Assembly: GCA_945487985.1 (NCBI GenBank)
Contig: CALYTX010000041.1
Coordinates: 1-8,694 of the forward strand
Direction: 5' to 3'
DNA: 8,694 nt
Source: an uncultured Verrucomicrobiota bacterium
Lineage (GTDB): Bacteria > Verrucomicrobiota > Kiritimatiellia > RFP12 > UBA1067
Shown: in pieces, positions 1 to 6,591 of the stretch
Numbering within the stretch: the stretch's first letter is position 1
Layout: each line of letters begins with the position of its first letter
Notes under the pieces: model-generated
What the model was told of the DNA's origin: nothing
Seen by the model: the letters and a program-made list of their open reading frames with translations, nothing else
The model's database searches: none
Position numbers and translations under genes: made by a program

Positions 1-1395
1 AAAATAGCCTTCGGCGTCCATGCGGCCGATATCGCCAGAATGGAGCCAGCCGTTGTTATCGATGCAGCCGGCGGTCTGCTCGGGCATATTATAGTAGCCC
101 TTCATGTTGCCGTAGCCGCGACAGCAGATTTCACCGTCAACGCCGACCGCGGAAAGCTCGCCGCTATCAGGGTCGATGATTGCCACTTCCACGCCAGGTA
201 ACGCCTGTCCAATCGTGGCGCACTTGCGTTCGATCGATTTTTCGAAATACCGGGTCATCGTCATTACCGGTCCCGACTCGGTAAGCCCGTAGGGATTGGT
301 GATTTCGCGCATGAACATCTTCGTCTGGGCTTGGTGCATCCGATGCGTGGGACAGGCGCTCCCCGACATAATACCGGTTCGCAACGACTTGAAATTGTAC
401 CGGGTGAAGTCGGGGTGGTCGAGGATGGCGATGTACATCGTAGGCACGCCGTAGGGGGCCGTACACTGCTCCCGCTCGATAGGCTGCATAACCTGCACGG
501 GAGCGAATCTCTCGCGCAACACCATCGTCGAGCCGTGATTGACGCAGCTCATAACGCCCAACACGCACCCGAAACAGTGGAAAAGCGGCACGGGAATGCA
601 CACTCGATCGCGGCTGGAGAGATTCTGGCATGCGCCGATCCAATAGCCGTCGTTGGCGATGTTGTAGTGCGTCAGCTGCACCCCCTTCGGGAAGCCCGTA
701 GTGCCGCTGGTGTACTGCATGTTGACAACATCGTGGCAGGAGCAACCGCGCTGGCGCTCTACATAGTCGGCCCATGGCGTTTCATTATCAAGCGCGAGAA
801 TCTCGTTGAGCGAATACATGCCGCGGTGCTTTTCCCCGCCAAGGAACATTACGCGCCTGAGTTTCGGGAAGCGAGCGGAGACGAGCCTGCCGCGCGGGAA
901 GGTCCTCAATTCAGGCACCAGGCCGTAAAGCACGTCCACAAAGTCACAGTCGCGATAGCCGCCGATGATGAAGATATTCTCGGCGTCAGACTGCTTAAGC
1001 GCGAAGGCGATCTCTTCTCGTTTGTAATTGATATTCAACGGCAGCAGAATGGCGCCGATTTTCGCGGCTGCGAACATCAGAACGATCCAGTGGGGAACAT
1101 TGCTCGCCCATAACGCCACCTTCTCGCCGTGTTTAACACCGAGGCTCATCAACCCGCGGGCGAGCCTGTCGACCTCCTCGCCGAATTCGTACCAGGTAAG
1201 GCGGAAATCGCGGTCGGGATAGACGAGCGCATCATTCTCGCCGCAGCGCGCGATGGTTTGATCCAAAAGCTGTCCGAGCGTATATTCGTGCGTCACCGGC
1301 TGGTTGTGCCAGGCCACGCCGGTGGAGACACTCTGGCTGAAGGGTGGAATCGACGGCGCCGAGCCGAACGGATCGGTAAGTTTAAAGTCTGTCAT
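1..1395 (-). CDS. AMP-forming acyl-CoA (or acyl-ACP) synthetase, C-terminus cut by window edge
   Basis: Member of the ANL adenylating superfamily. It would activate a carboxylic acid, probably a medium- or long-chain fatty acid, through an acyl-AMP and load it onto CoA (or ACP). The reading frame is open from an ATG at 1395 to the left edge, giving 465 residues. Visible motifs are the phosphate-binding loop YTSGTTGFPKG at residues 228-238, the PYGLTESGP motif with Thr372/Glu373 at about 368-376, and GWLHSGD with the ribose-binding Asp455 at 449-455. Still missing is the C-terminal subdomain with the hinge and catalytic lysine, roughly the last 90 residues of a usual ~550-residue protein. The wording around the P-loop (NMQYTSGTTGFPKGV) resembles fatty-acyl-CoA ligases of the YngI/LcfB kind more than aryl or amino-acid adenylation domains. 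The start has only a weak upstream GAG/GGA and lies 102 nt after the acyltransferase stop. It is probably still part of the operon. Substrate is not determined. Confidence 0.93.
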   Translation of the reverse strand, partial: MTDFKLTDPFGSAPSIPPFSQSVSTGVAWHNQPVTHEYTLGQLLDQTIARCGENDALVYPDRDFRLTWYEFGEEVDRLARGLMSLGVKHGEKVALWASNVPHWIVLMFAAAKIGAILLPLNINYKREEIAFALKQSDAENIFIIGGYRDCDFVDVLYGLVPELRTFPRGRLVSARFPKLRRVMFLGGEKHRGMYSLNEILALDNETPWADYVERQRGCSCHDVVNMQYTSGTTGFPKGVQLTHYNIANDGYWIGACQNLSSRDRVCIPVPLFHCFGCVLGVMSCVNHGSTMVLRERFAPVQVMQPIEREQCTAPYGVPTMYIAILDHPDFTRYNFKSLRTGIMSGSACPTHRMHQAQTKMFMREITNPYGLTESGPVMTMTRYFEKSIERKCATIGQALPGVEVAIIDPDSGELSAVGVDGEICCRGYGNMKGYYNMPEQTAGCIDNNGWLHSGDIGRMDAEGYF

Positions 1396-1497
1396 TTTCC
1401 GTGTCTCGTTTCCCGTGTAGTTGAAAGTGCGAGCGCTCGAATGGCGAAGCGCTGACGGCGAGTTATGGCGAGGATCGGGCTCGAATTAGAAGGCCGA

Positions 1498-2328
1498 TCA
1501 GCCATGGCGCCACCTCCGGTGAAACCACAGATACTGCTCGGGATATTGCCGGATGGCCGCCTCGAGCCGATCGTTCAAAAGTTGCGTGACCGCTGCGAGC
1601 GATGCATCCTTCACCGGCAGCACCGGTTCGCCACCGACGAGCCGGTAGCGGTAAGGCGCCACCCGCACGAAGGTGCCGACGACAATCGGCACCTGATAGC
1701 GCATCGCCAGACGGGTTGCGCTCGTGAAGGTATAGGCCGGCCGCCCGAAGAACGAAAGCCGCACCCCCTTTTTCGTATGCTGGTCGATGAGAACTGTCAT
1801 CGCGGCATTGGTGTCGAGCCATTGCCGGATTACTGCGGGCGTAAAGCCGCGGTTCTTATCAATCACCTTGATGCGCCCGCGGAAATGGTGCTTTTCCAGC
1901 CATTTAGTAACGAACCGGGAATTCATAGCGCGCGCAATAGCGATCATCGGGCGTGCGAACGACAGCAAATTGGTAGCGGCTTCCCACGCTCCATGGTGGG
2001 CGCTAGCGATGATAATGGGGGTATCAGGGGTCTCGAGCAACAGCTTAACCGCCTCGGGACTGGCACCTTCAACCTCGAGATGTTCACGCCAGTTGCCGCC
2101 GCCAATCACACCGGGAACCAATAGCGCCTCGGCGATATGTCCGGCAAGATGACACCAGCTGGCCTTGGCGATACGCCGCGCCTGAGTAATATCGGCAGCA
2201 ACCTTGCCCTTGATAAGATTCTCGATGGCGATGCGGCGACGGGAAGGGAAAAAAGTCCACAACAACGCGGCAAAACCCGCGCCCCAGCCGTAGGCATGGC
2301 GCTGGACGAAGCTCAACTTCATTGTCAT
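1498..2328 (-). CDS. LpxL/HtrB-family lysophospholipid (lipid A) acyltransferase
   Basis: Inner-membrane-associated acyltransferase, 276 residues (family usually ~290-310). Known members transfer an acyl chain from acyl-ACP to Kdo2-lipid IVA to make hexa-acyl lipid A. The diagnostic HX4E motif is H111-HGAW-E116. Further family blocks are the IDQHTKKG...FFGRPA region at 181-197 with a following Thr/Ala/LA stretch, and the terminal EQYLWFHRRW at 264-273. A hydrophobic N-terminal segment at about 13-27 probably anchors it to the membrane. I chose ATG 2328, whose A is the last base of the hisD stop (TGATG), which suggests translational coupling. A TTG at 2331 and an ATG at 2322 are alternative starts, and no clear Shine-Dalgarno is visible. 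Lipid A acylation is the simplest role. Relatives in aryl-polyene and other lipid clusters acylate different acceptors, so I leave the gene symbol empty. Confidence 0.9.
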   Translation of the reverse strand: MTMKLSFVQRHAYGWGAGFAALLWTFFPSRRRIAIENLIKGKVAADITQARRIAKASWCHLAGHIAEALLVPGVIGGGNWREHLEVEGASPEAVKLLLETPDTPIIIASAHHGAWEAATNLLSFARPMIAIARAMNSRFVTKWLEKHHFRGRIKVIDKNRGFTPAVIRQWLDTNAAMTVLIDQHTKKGVRLSFFGRPAYTFTSATRLAMRYQVPIVVGTFVRVAPYRYRLVGGEPVLPVKDASLAAVTQLLNDRLEAAIRQYPEQYLWFHRRWRHG

Positions 2329-3608
2329 CAAAACGAACTAAAACGTATCGACGCCGCTCGACCGTGTCCGTCAAGCCCTTCAACGGACGCAAACGCCTCA
2401 ATCGCCGCGACCGTGTCGCGCAAATCACGCTCAGTGAAAGCGACAAAACTGTGGCGGCGGCGGAAATCGTCGGGCGTCAGCCCGCTGAACATGTTGGCTG
2501 CCCCGCCCGTAGGCAATACGTGGCTCGGACCCGCTACGAAATCTCCGGCGGACTCTGGGGTCCACGCGCCAGCAAAATCCGCCCCTGCGCTGCGCACCCC
2601 CTTCATCGTCTTGAGCGGATTCTTGGTCATGATTTCGAGATGCTCGGGCGCAAAACGATTGACGATTTCAACGCCCTCGGCCAAATCTGCAGCCACGACA
2701 ATCAAGATTCCATCGCGGTCAATCACCCGCTCGACGAGCGAGCGACGTGAAAGCGTGGCGCACTGGCGGAGAATTTCAGCCTTAACCGCCTCGGCCGTGC
2801 TCCGTGAAGTGCAAACGCAAAGCGACTTTTCCAAACCGCTGCCGTGCTCGGCCTGCGAAAGCAAATCGGCGGCGATCCAGCGCACATCCACCGAGCCGTC
2901 GGTCAAGACGGCGATTTCGCTCGGACCGGCCACCTGGTCAATCGCCACGTAGCCATAGACTTGGCGCTTGGCCGCCGTCACATACGCGTTGCCAGGACCG
3001 GCGATTTTCTGCACCTTGCGGCACGTCTTGGTGCCGAACGCCATCATGCCGATAGCCTGAATGCCGCCCACGCGATAGATTTCAGTAGCGCCGGCGAGCT
3101 TGAGCGCGTAAAGCAGCACGGGGTTCACCTTGCCGGTTTTGCCCGCGGGCGTGGCCGCCACGATTTCCTTCACCCCGGCAACTTTGGCAAGCGTAACTGT
3201 CATGAGCGAGGTCGAAGCAAGCGGCGCCGTTCCTCCTGGGATATAAACGCCAACGCGATCCATCGGCGAGAAGAACTCGCCGAGCCTGCCGCCGCGGGCG
3301 GTTTCAATCGACCACGCCTGGCGTAGCGACGCACGAGAGAACTTTTCCACACGCCGGTGCGCGGCTTTGACCGCCTTGACCAACTCCGGGGCGAGCGAAC
3401 GCTCGAGCGCGCCAAGCTCGGCCTCAACCTTGAGCGAGGCGCCATGGTAGCCTTCGAATTTGGCAACATACCTGCGCACCGCCCGGTCGCCCTCGCGGCG
3501 GATGGCAGCCAGCACTTCCGCAGCCGCCTTTTCCGCCTCCTCGGGGAAAGCCGGACGCGCATTGAACATCTCAACGCGCCTGTCCTTGGACTGAACTATC
3601 CTGATCAT
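2328..3608 (-). CDS. hisD: Histidinol dehydrogenase
   Basis: Zn-dependent, NAD-dependent enzyme that oxidises L-histidinol twice to L-histidine, the last steps of histidine synthesis, in the cytoplasm. The 426-residue length fits the family (~430). Conserved blocks are VGVYIPGGTAPLAS (119-132), GPGNAYVTAAK (204-214), AGPSE (227-231), LLSQAEHG (249-256), APEHLE (320-325) and GPSHVLPTGG (360-369). Residues equivalent to the E. coli zinc ligands are all present (Q252, H255, D356, H415), as are the catalytic pair E322/H323 and the substrate-binding Glu410 in the EGLDGH motif. This argues for true histidinol dehydrogenase rather than a repurposed HisD-like alcohol dehydrogenase. An upstream in-frame start at 3707 lies inside fabZ. 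ATG 3608 is preferred because AGGA sits 7 nt before it and the protein then begins like its family. It follows fabZ by 37 nt, and its stop overlaps the acyltransferase start. No other his gene is visible, which is unusual. Confidence 0.95.
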   Translation of the reverse strand: MIRIVQSKDRRVEMFNARPAFPEEAEKAAAEVLAAIRREGDRAVRRYVAKFEGYHGASLKVEAELGALERSLAPELVKAVKAAHRRVEKFSRASLRQAWSIETARGGRLGEFFSPMDRVGVYIPGGTAPLASTSLMTVTLAKVAGVKEIVAATPAGKTGKVNPVLLYALKLAGATEIYRVGGIQAIGMMAFGTKTCRKVQKIAGPGNAYVTAAKRQVYGYVAIDQVAGPSEIAVLTDGSVDVRWIAADLLSQAEHGSGLEKSLCVCTSRSTAEAVKAEILRQCATLSRRSLVERVIDRDGILIVVAADLAEGVEIVNRFAPEHLEIMTKNPLKTMKGVRSAGADFAGAWTPESAGDFVAGPSHVLPTGGAANMFSGLTPDDFRRRHSFVAFTERDLRDTVAAIEAFASVEGLDGHGRAASIRFSSF

Positions 3609-3615
3609 CGTCTTT

Positions 3616-3619
3616 TCCT
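3616..3619 (-). promoter_or_regulatory. Ribosome binding site of hisD
   Basis: AGGA on the minus strand, 7 nt before ATG 3608. It decides for this start over the longer in-frame start at 3707, which would overlap fabZ and add 33 residues that do not look like the family. Confidence 0.6.
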
Positions 3620-3645
3620 GCCAGGCGATTGGTATCTGCGCACAC

Positions 3646-4107
3646 TCAACGCGCGCCGCCGAGCATGCAAGTGAGCACACCCTCGACGGCGAGCTCGCCG
3701 TCGACATAACCCTTGGTTTCGAAAACGCCGATTACCTTGCGCAGCTTGACGGTTTTGGACACAACCGTAATTTTGTCGCCCGGACGAATCGGCTTGCGAA
3801 ACTTCGCCTGCTCGACCTTGGCGAAAAGAAAACTCGCCTTCTCGCCGAGAAAGCCGCACGCGACCAGTCCGGCACCAGCAACCTGCGCCATGGTCTCGAT
3901 CTGAATCACGCCCGGGCAGATAGGATTGCCCGGGAAGTGTCCCTTGAAGAAATCGTTCTTTTCGTTCGTATAGGTATACTCGCCGACCGCACCAGTTTCA
4001 TCGGCCGCAATCAGCGTATCCACGAACAAGAACGGAGCGCGGTGAGGGAGCAGCTCAATACCAGGTTTGTTGTAGACATTCTTGAACTGGGGAATTTCCA
4101 TAGCCAT
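3646..4107 (-). CDS. fabZ: 3-hydroxyacyl-ACP dehydratase FabZ
   Basis: Hot-dog-fold dehydratase converting (3R)-3-hydroxyacyl-ACP to trans-2-enoyl-ACP in type II fatty acid synthesis (cytoplasm). The product is 153 residues, close to E. coli FabZ (151). It shows LLPHRAPFLFVD at 19-30 (family LLPHRYPFLLVD), then FFKGHFPGNPICPG at 53-66 with catalytic His57, and ETMAQVAG from 71 with catalytic Glu71. The His-to-Glu distance of 14 matches known FabZ. The Glu, rather than Asp, argues against the isomerising FabA type. ATG 4107 has a full AAGGAGG 5 nt upstream, and ATG 4101 is a second possibility. A longer in-frame extension to 4215 runs into fabF and is unlikely. The gene starts 10 nt after the fabF stop and lies 37 nt before hisD. 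FabZ also supplies the acyl pool used for lipid A, which fits the acyltransferase two genes later. Confidence 0.96.
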   Translation of the reverse strand: MAMEIPQFKNVYNKPGIELLPHRAPFLFVDTLIAADETGAVGEYTYTNEKNDFFKGHFPGNPICPGVIQIETMAQVAGAGLVACGFLGEKASFLFAKVEQAKFRKPIRPGDKITVVSKTVKLRKVIGVFETKGYVDGELAVEGVLTCMLGGAR

Positions 4108-4112
4108 GAGAG

Positions 4113-4120
4113 CCTCCTTA
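4113..4120 (-). promoter_or_regulatory. Strong ribosome binding site of fabZ fused to the fabF stop codon
   Basis: Minus strand TAAGGAGG. The fabF stop TAA supplies the first two bases of an AAGGAGG Shine-Dalgarno, 5 nt before ATG 4107. A ribosome ending fabF therefore sits on the fabZ initiation site, which would couple the two products. Confidence 0.75.
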
Positions 4121-5401
4121 TTCGCCGACTTTTCTAAACACGAGAATGCCGTTGTGGCCGCCGAAACCGAGTGAACTGCTGAGCGCGACGCGGATTTCGC
4201 GTTTAACCCCAACATTCGGCGTATAGTTGAGATCGAGCTCGGGATCGGGGTTTTCGTAGTTGATTGTCGCCGGGCAATAGCCCTCCTTGATCGCCAACGC
4301 CGTCAGCGCCGCCTCAATTGCGCCGGTCGCGCCGAGGCAATGGCCGTGATAGGGCTTGGTGGAGGAAATGTTGATTTTCTTCGCACCCTCGACGCCAAAG
4401 ACGCGCTTGAACGCAGTGGTCTCCATCGCGTCGTTGAGGTGGGTGGAAGTACCGTGGGCGTTAATATAATCGACGGTCGACTTGTCGTCAACGCCCGCGT
4501 TCGCAAGCGCAATTTCGATCGCCTTGACCGCTCCGTCGGCAGAAGGATCGGGGGCGGTGATATGGTAAGCGTCGCACGTCGAACCATAGCCGGCAAGCTC
4601 GGCGTAGATATTCGCGCCGCGCGCGCGGGCGTGCTCTTCACTTTCAAGAATGAGTATCGCCGCGCCTTCGCCCATCACAAAACCGTCGCGGTCGGCGTTG
4701 AACGGACGGCACGCCTTCTCGGGCGCGTCATTGAACTTGGTAGCCAAAGCCTTTTCCTTCATGAATCCGCCAACGCAGAATTCCATGATCGTGCCCTCTG
4801 CACCGCCGGCGATCATCACATCCGCCCGGCCGGCGCGAATCATATCCATGGCAAAGCCCAGCGCGTCAGTCGACGACGCGCAAGCGGTAACCACCACCTG
4901 CGCCGGACCCTTGGCGCCAAGCGCGATGGCTATGTTGCCGGCGCCCTCGTTGGCGATAAGTTCGGGAATCGCCAGCGGCGAAAGCCGATCGGGGCCACGG
5001 TCGAAAAGAATCTTGAACGATTCGCCAGTGACCTCCAGTCCGCCGATGCCGTTGCCCAGCATCGTGCCCACACGATCCATGTCGGGACGGAACCCGGCGT
5101 CGCCTTCAACCCCCTGGCGCGCGAAACCGGCATCCTTCCAGGCTTCAACGGCCGCAGCGACGGCATACTTCGAAAAGTCGGCCATCTTGCGCGCGTCCTT
5201 CTTGTCGAGCAAACCCCCGCCGATTGCATATTCCTCGAAATTCTTGAGCTCCGCGGCAACCTGGCAGGTGCAGCGAGAAGGGTCGAACTTTGTGATGCGC
5301 CCAATGCCCGGCTTCCCCGCCTTGACCGACTCCCAGGTGGCAGCCTTGCCGTTGCCAACGGCGGTCAGCATTCCAATGCCTGTGATCATTACTTTCTTCA
5401 T
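4118..5401 (-). CDS. fabF: Beta-ketoacyl-ACP synthase II FabF
   Basis: Thiolase-fold condensing enzyme that elongates acyl-ACP with malonyl-ACP (decarboxylative Claisen condensation) in type II fatty acid synthesis. The 427-residue product is slightly longer than E. coli FabF (~413). Catalytic residues are visible: nucleophile Cys174 in VTACASS, His316 in NAHGTST, Lys349 and His354 in SSTKPYHGHCLGATG, and a closing GFGGHN motif at about 412-417. The intact Cys means it is a true synthase and not a chain-length factor. The block after the active-site lysine reads PYHGHCLG instead of the commoner SMTGHLLG, a mild deviation. ATG 5401 has GAGG 6 nt upstream. The gene lies 51 nt after fabH and its stop is embedded in the fabZ ribosome binding site. 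No acyl carrier protein gene sits next to it, although acpP-fabF is a common pair elsewhere. Confidence 0.96.
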   Translation of the reverse strand: MKKVMITGIGMLTAVGNGKAATWESVKAGKPGIGRITKFDPSRCTCQVAAELKNFEEYAIGGGLLDKKDARKMADFSKYAVAAAVEAWKDAGFARQGVEGDAGFRPDMDRVGTMLGNGIGGLEVTGESFKILFDRGPDRLSPLAIPELIANEGAGNIAIALGAKGPAQVVVTACASSTDALGFAMDMIRAGRADVMIAGGAEGTIMEFCVGGFMKEKALATKFNDAPEKACRPFNADRDGFVMGEGAAILILESEEHARARGANIYAELAGYGSTCDAYHITAPDPSADGAVKAIEIALANAGVDDKSTVDYINAHGTSTHLNDAMETTAFKRVFGVEGAKKINISSTKPYHGHCLGATGAIEAALTALAIKEGYCPATINYENPDPELDLNYTPNVGVKREIRVALSSSLGFGGHNGILVFRKVGE

Positions 5402-5407
5402 GTACTT

Positions 5408-5411
5408 CCTC
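5408..5411 (-). promoter_or_regulatory. Ribosome binding site of fabF
   Basis: GAGG within AGAGGAAG on the minus strand, 6 nt before ATG 5401. It lies in an A-rich 51-nt spacer between fabH and fabF that shows no other obvious signal. Confidence 0.6.
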
Positions 5412-5452
5412 TTTTCTTTGATAAAACTGCGTTCTTTGTATTTACTGGCAGC

Positions 5453-6475
5453 CTACAGGTTCGGCCATGTGCAATAAGTGCCTCCATAAGTAAGCCCCGC
5501 CCCGAAGCCGACCATCACGATGCGCATTCCCTCGACGAGTTTGCCGGCGCGAACGGCCTGGTCGAGCGAAATCGGAATGGACGCGGCGCTGGTGTTGGCG
5601 GTTGTCTGTAAATTCAACCAGAACTTCTCCAGCGGCAGCTTCATCCGCCGGGCCGTGGCCTCGATAATGCGTGCATTGGCCTGGTGGGCGAACACGCGAT
5701 CGAGTTCTTCCGGTCGCGTACCCAGTTTTTCGCAAAGTTCGCTGGCGACTTTCGCGAGCGTACGCACGGCAAAGGCGAAAACATCATGCCCCTGCAAAGT
5801 CATTTCCGGCAAAATCGGGCCCGCCTTCTCCGGTACACCCGTGCTGGGATTGATGGTCAACGAGTCCTTGCAGCCGCCTGAGCGGGCGATAAAGTGCGCG
5901 CCCTTGCCGTCGGCACCCAAAAGCGTGTGCGCCCTCGTCTTGAGCGACGCCGCGCCAGGCAACTCGTCATTTGCGAGCACCACCGCCCCCGCGCCATCGC
6001 CGAAAAGGATGCAACTCGAGCGGTCGGACCAGTCGACAACGCGCGTGAGCGCCTCCGTGCCGATGACTATCGCCTTCTTGTCAGGATAGAAATTGACAAA
6101 CCCGCGCGCCTGTTCAAGCGCATAAATGAACCCCGCGCACGCCGCTTGCAAATCAAATGCCCCGGCATTAGTGCAGCCCAGCAAATCTTGCACAATGCAC
6201 GCAGTCGACGGAAACGGATTATAGTCCGGCGTGGACGTGGCTACGACTATCAACCCGATTTCCTCGTTAGTCACGCCCGCCGCCTCCATCGCCAGCCGCG
6301 CCGCCTTCGCCCCCATCGTCGCCGATGTTTCGCCTTCGCCGGCCATATGCCGCGAATGAATTCCTGTATGTGAAAATATCCACTCGTCAGTAGTATCCAG
6401 CGAACGGGCTATATCATCGTTCGTAATGATTTTCGGGGGCAGATAGCTGCCGGTACCAATGACTTTAATGCCCAT
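5453..6475 (-). CDS. fabH: Beta-ketoacyl-ACP synthase III FabH
   Basis: Initiating condensing enzyme of type II fatty acid synthesis, joining acetyl-CoA (or another short acyl-CoA) to malonyl-ACP. The triad is visible: Cys113 in LQAACAGF, His264 in FAHQANARI and Asn294 in TTANTSAASIP. The His-Asn distance of 30 is the same as in E. coli. Other family marks are GTGSYLP at 7-13, TTDEWI at 28-33 and FGDGAGAVV at 158-166. At 340 residues it is about 23 longer than E. coli FabH (317). The extra length appears to lie between the GDGAGA block and about residue 230, in a Gly-rich stretch. I chose ATG 6475 because GAGG lies 6 nt upstream. A GTG at 6487 has no ribosome binding site. It is the first gene of the run and directly follows the extended -10 promoter. 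Confidence 0.96.
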   Translation of the reverse strand: MGIKVIGTGSYLPPKIITNDDIARSLDTTDEWIFSHTGIHSRHMAGEGETSATMGAKAARLAMEAAGVTNEEIGLIVVATSTPDYNPFPSTACIVQDLLGCTNAGAFDLQAACAGFIYALEQARGFVNFYPDKKAIVIGTEALTRVVDWSDRSSCILFGDGAGAVVLANDELPGAASLKTRAHTLLGADGKGAHFIARSGGCKDSLTINPSTGVPEKAGPILPEMTLQGHDVFAFAVRTLAKVASELCEKLGTRPEELDRVFAHQANARIIEATARRMKLPLEKFWLNLQTTANTSAASIPISLDQAVRAGKLVEGMRIVMVGFGAGLTYGGTYCTWPNL

Positions 6476-6481
6476 TTGTTT

Positions 6482-6485
6482 CCTC
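6482..6485 (-). promoter_or_regulatory. Ribosome binding site of fabH
   Basis: GAGG on the minus strand, 6 nt before ATG 6475. It favours this start over the in-frame GTG at 6487, which would overlap the site itself. Confidence 0.6.
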
Positions 6486-6505
6486 ACAGGAGATATTTGA
6501 CACTT

Positions 6506-6514
6506 ATTATATCA
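6506..6514 (-). promoter_or_regulatory. Extended -10 promoter (TGATATAAT) for the fab operon
   Basis: Minus strand TGATATAAT matches the full housekeeping -10 hexamer TATAAT plus the extended TGn element. At a 17-bp spacer the -35 position reads CCCATT (6529-6534), a poor match, so the extended element would have to compensate. Predicted transcription start is near 6499, giving a leader of about 25 nt to the fabH ATG. The surrounding DNA is AT-rich in an otherwise GC-rich window. It would drive fabH and the genes after it. Confidence 0.65.
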
Positions 6515-6537
6515 AATTTATACGCAGGAATGGGCGG

Positions 6538-6585
6538 AAAAGCTGTCGCATGTGCAGGTTCAAGACCCCATGCAATCAAACGACA
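6538..6585 (-). terminator. Possible weak intrinsic terminator after the surface protein gene
   Basis: Read on the minus strand, an imperfect hairpin pairs TGTC with GACA and GCATG with CATGC, with a small GGT/ACC inner pairing. Four T residues follow within a few bases. The stem is interrupted by loops and the T run is short, so it may not terminate efficiently. It sits just after the stop at 6592 and just before the fabH promoter. Confidence 0.3.
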
Positions 6586-6591
6586 TAAGCG

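Noticed and set aside
167..775. 202-residue minus-strand open frame within the synthetase
   Set aside because: It is in a different frame from the synthetase, which is open through the whole region with conserved motifs. The product is Arg/His-rich noise.
331..1113. 260-residue plus-strand open frame opposite the acyl-CoA synthetase
   Set aside because: The minus strand encodes the clear AMP-binding motifs here. The plus-strand product shows no family features.
1432..1453. Inverted repeat AGCGCT-10 nt-AGCGCT in the gap between acyltransferase and synthetase
   Set aside because: The stem is only 6 bp, each arm is itself palindromic, and no T run follows. It is too weak to call a terminator or operator.
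1465..2124. Plus-strand open frame of 219 residues opposite the acyltransferase
   Set aside because: No recognisable domain, no clear ribosome binding site, and fully covered by the LpxL-type gene.
3609..3707. N-terminal extension of hisD by 33 residues
   Set aside because: It overlaps the end of fabZ and has no matching family sequence, while the start at 3608 has a well-spaced AGGA.
4108..4215. N-terminal extension of fabZ by 36 residues
   Set aside because: It overlaps fabF in another frame, and the perfect AAGGAGG lies directly before the inner ATG.
4340..5611. 423-residue open frame on the plus strand, antisense to fabF
   Set aside because: It lies opposite a gene with complete catalytic motifs, is Arg/His/Gly-rich without recognisable domains, and runs past the fabF start. 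It is a by-product of GC-rich codon use on the other strand.
1..6475. Calling the region an aryl-polyene biosynthetic cluster
   Set aside because: No chain-length factor, ketoreductase, ammonia-lyase, ACP or exporter is visible, and FabH and FabZ look like standard fatty acid enzymes. HisD is not related to histidine ammonia-lyase. Kept only as a question for the flanking DNA.
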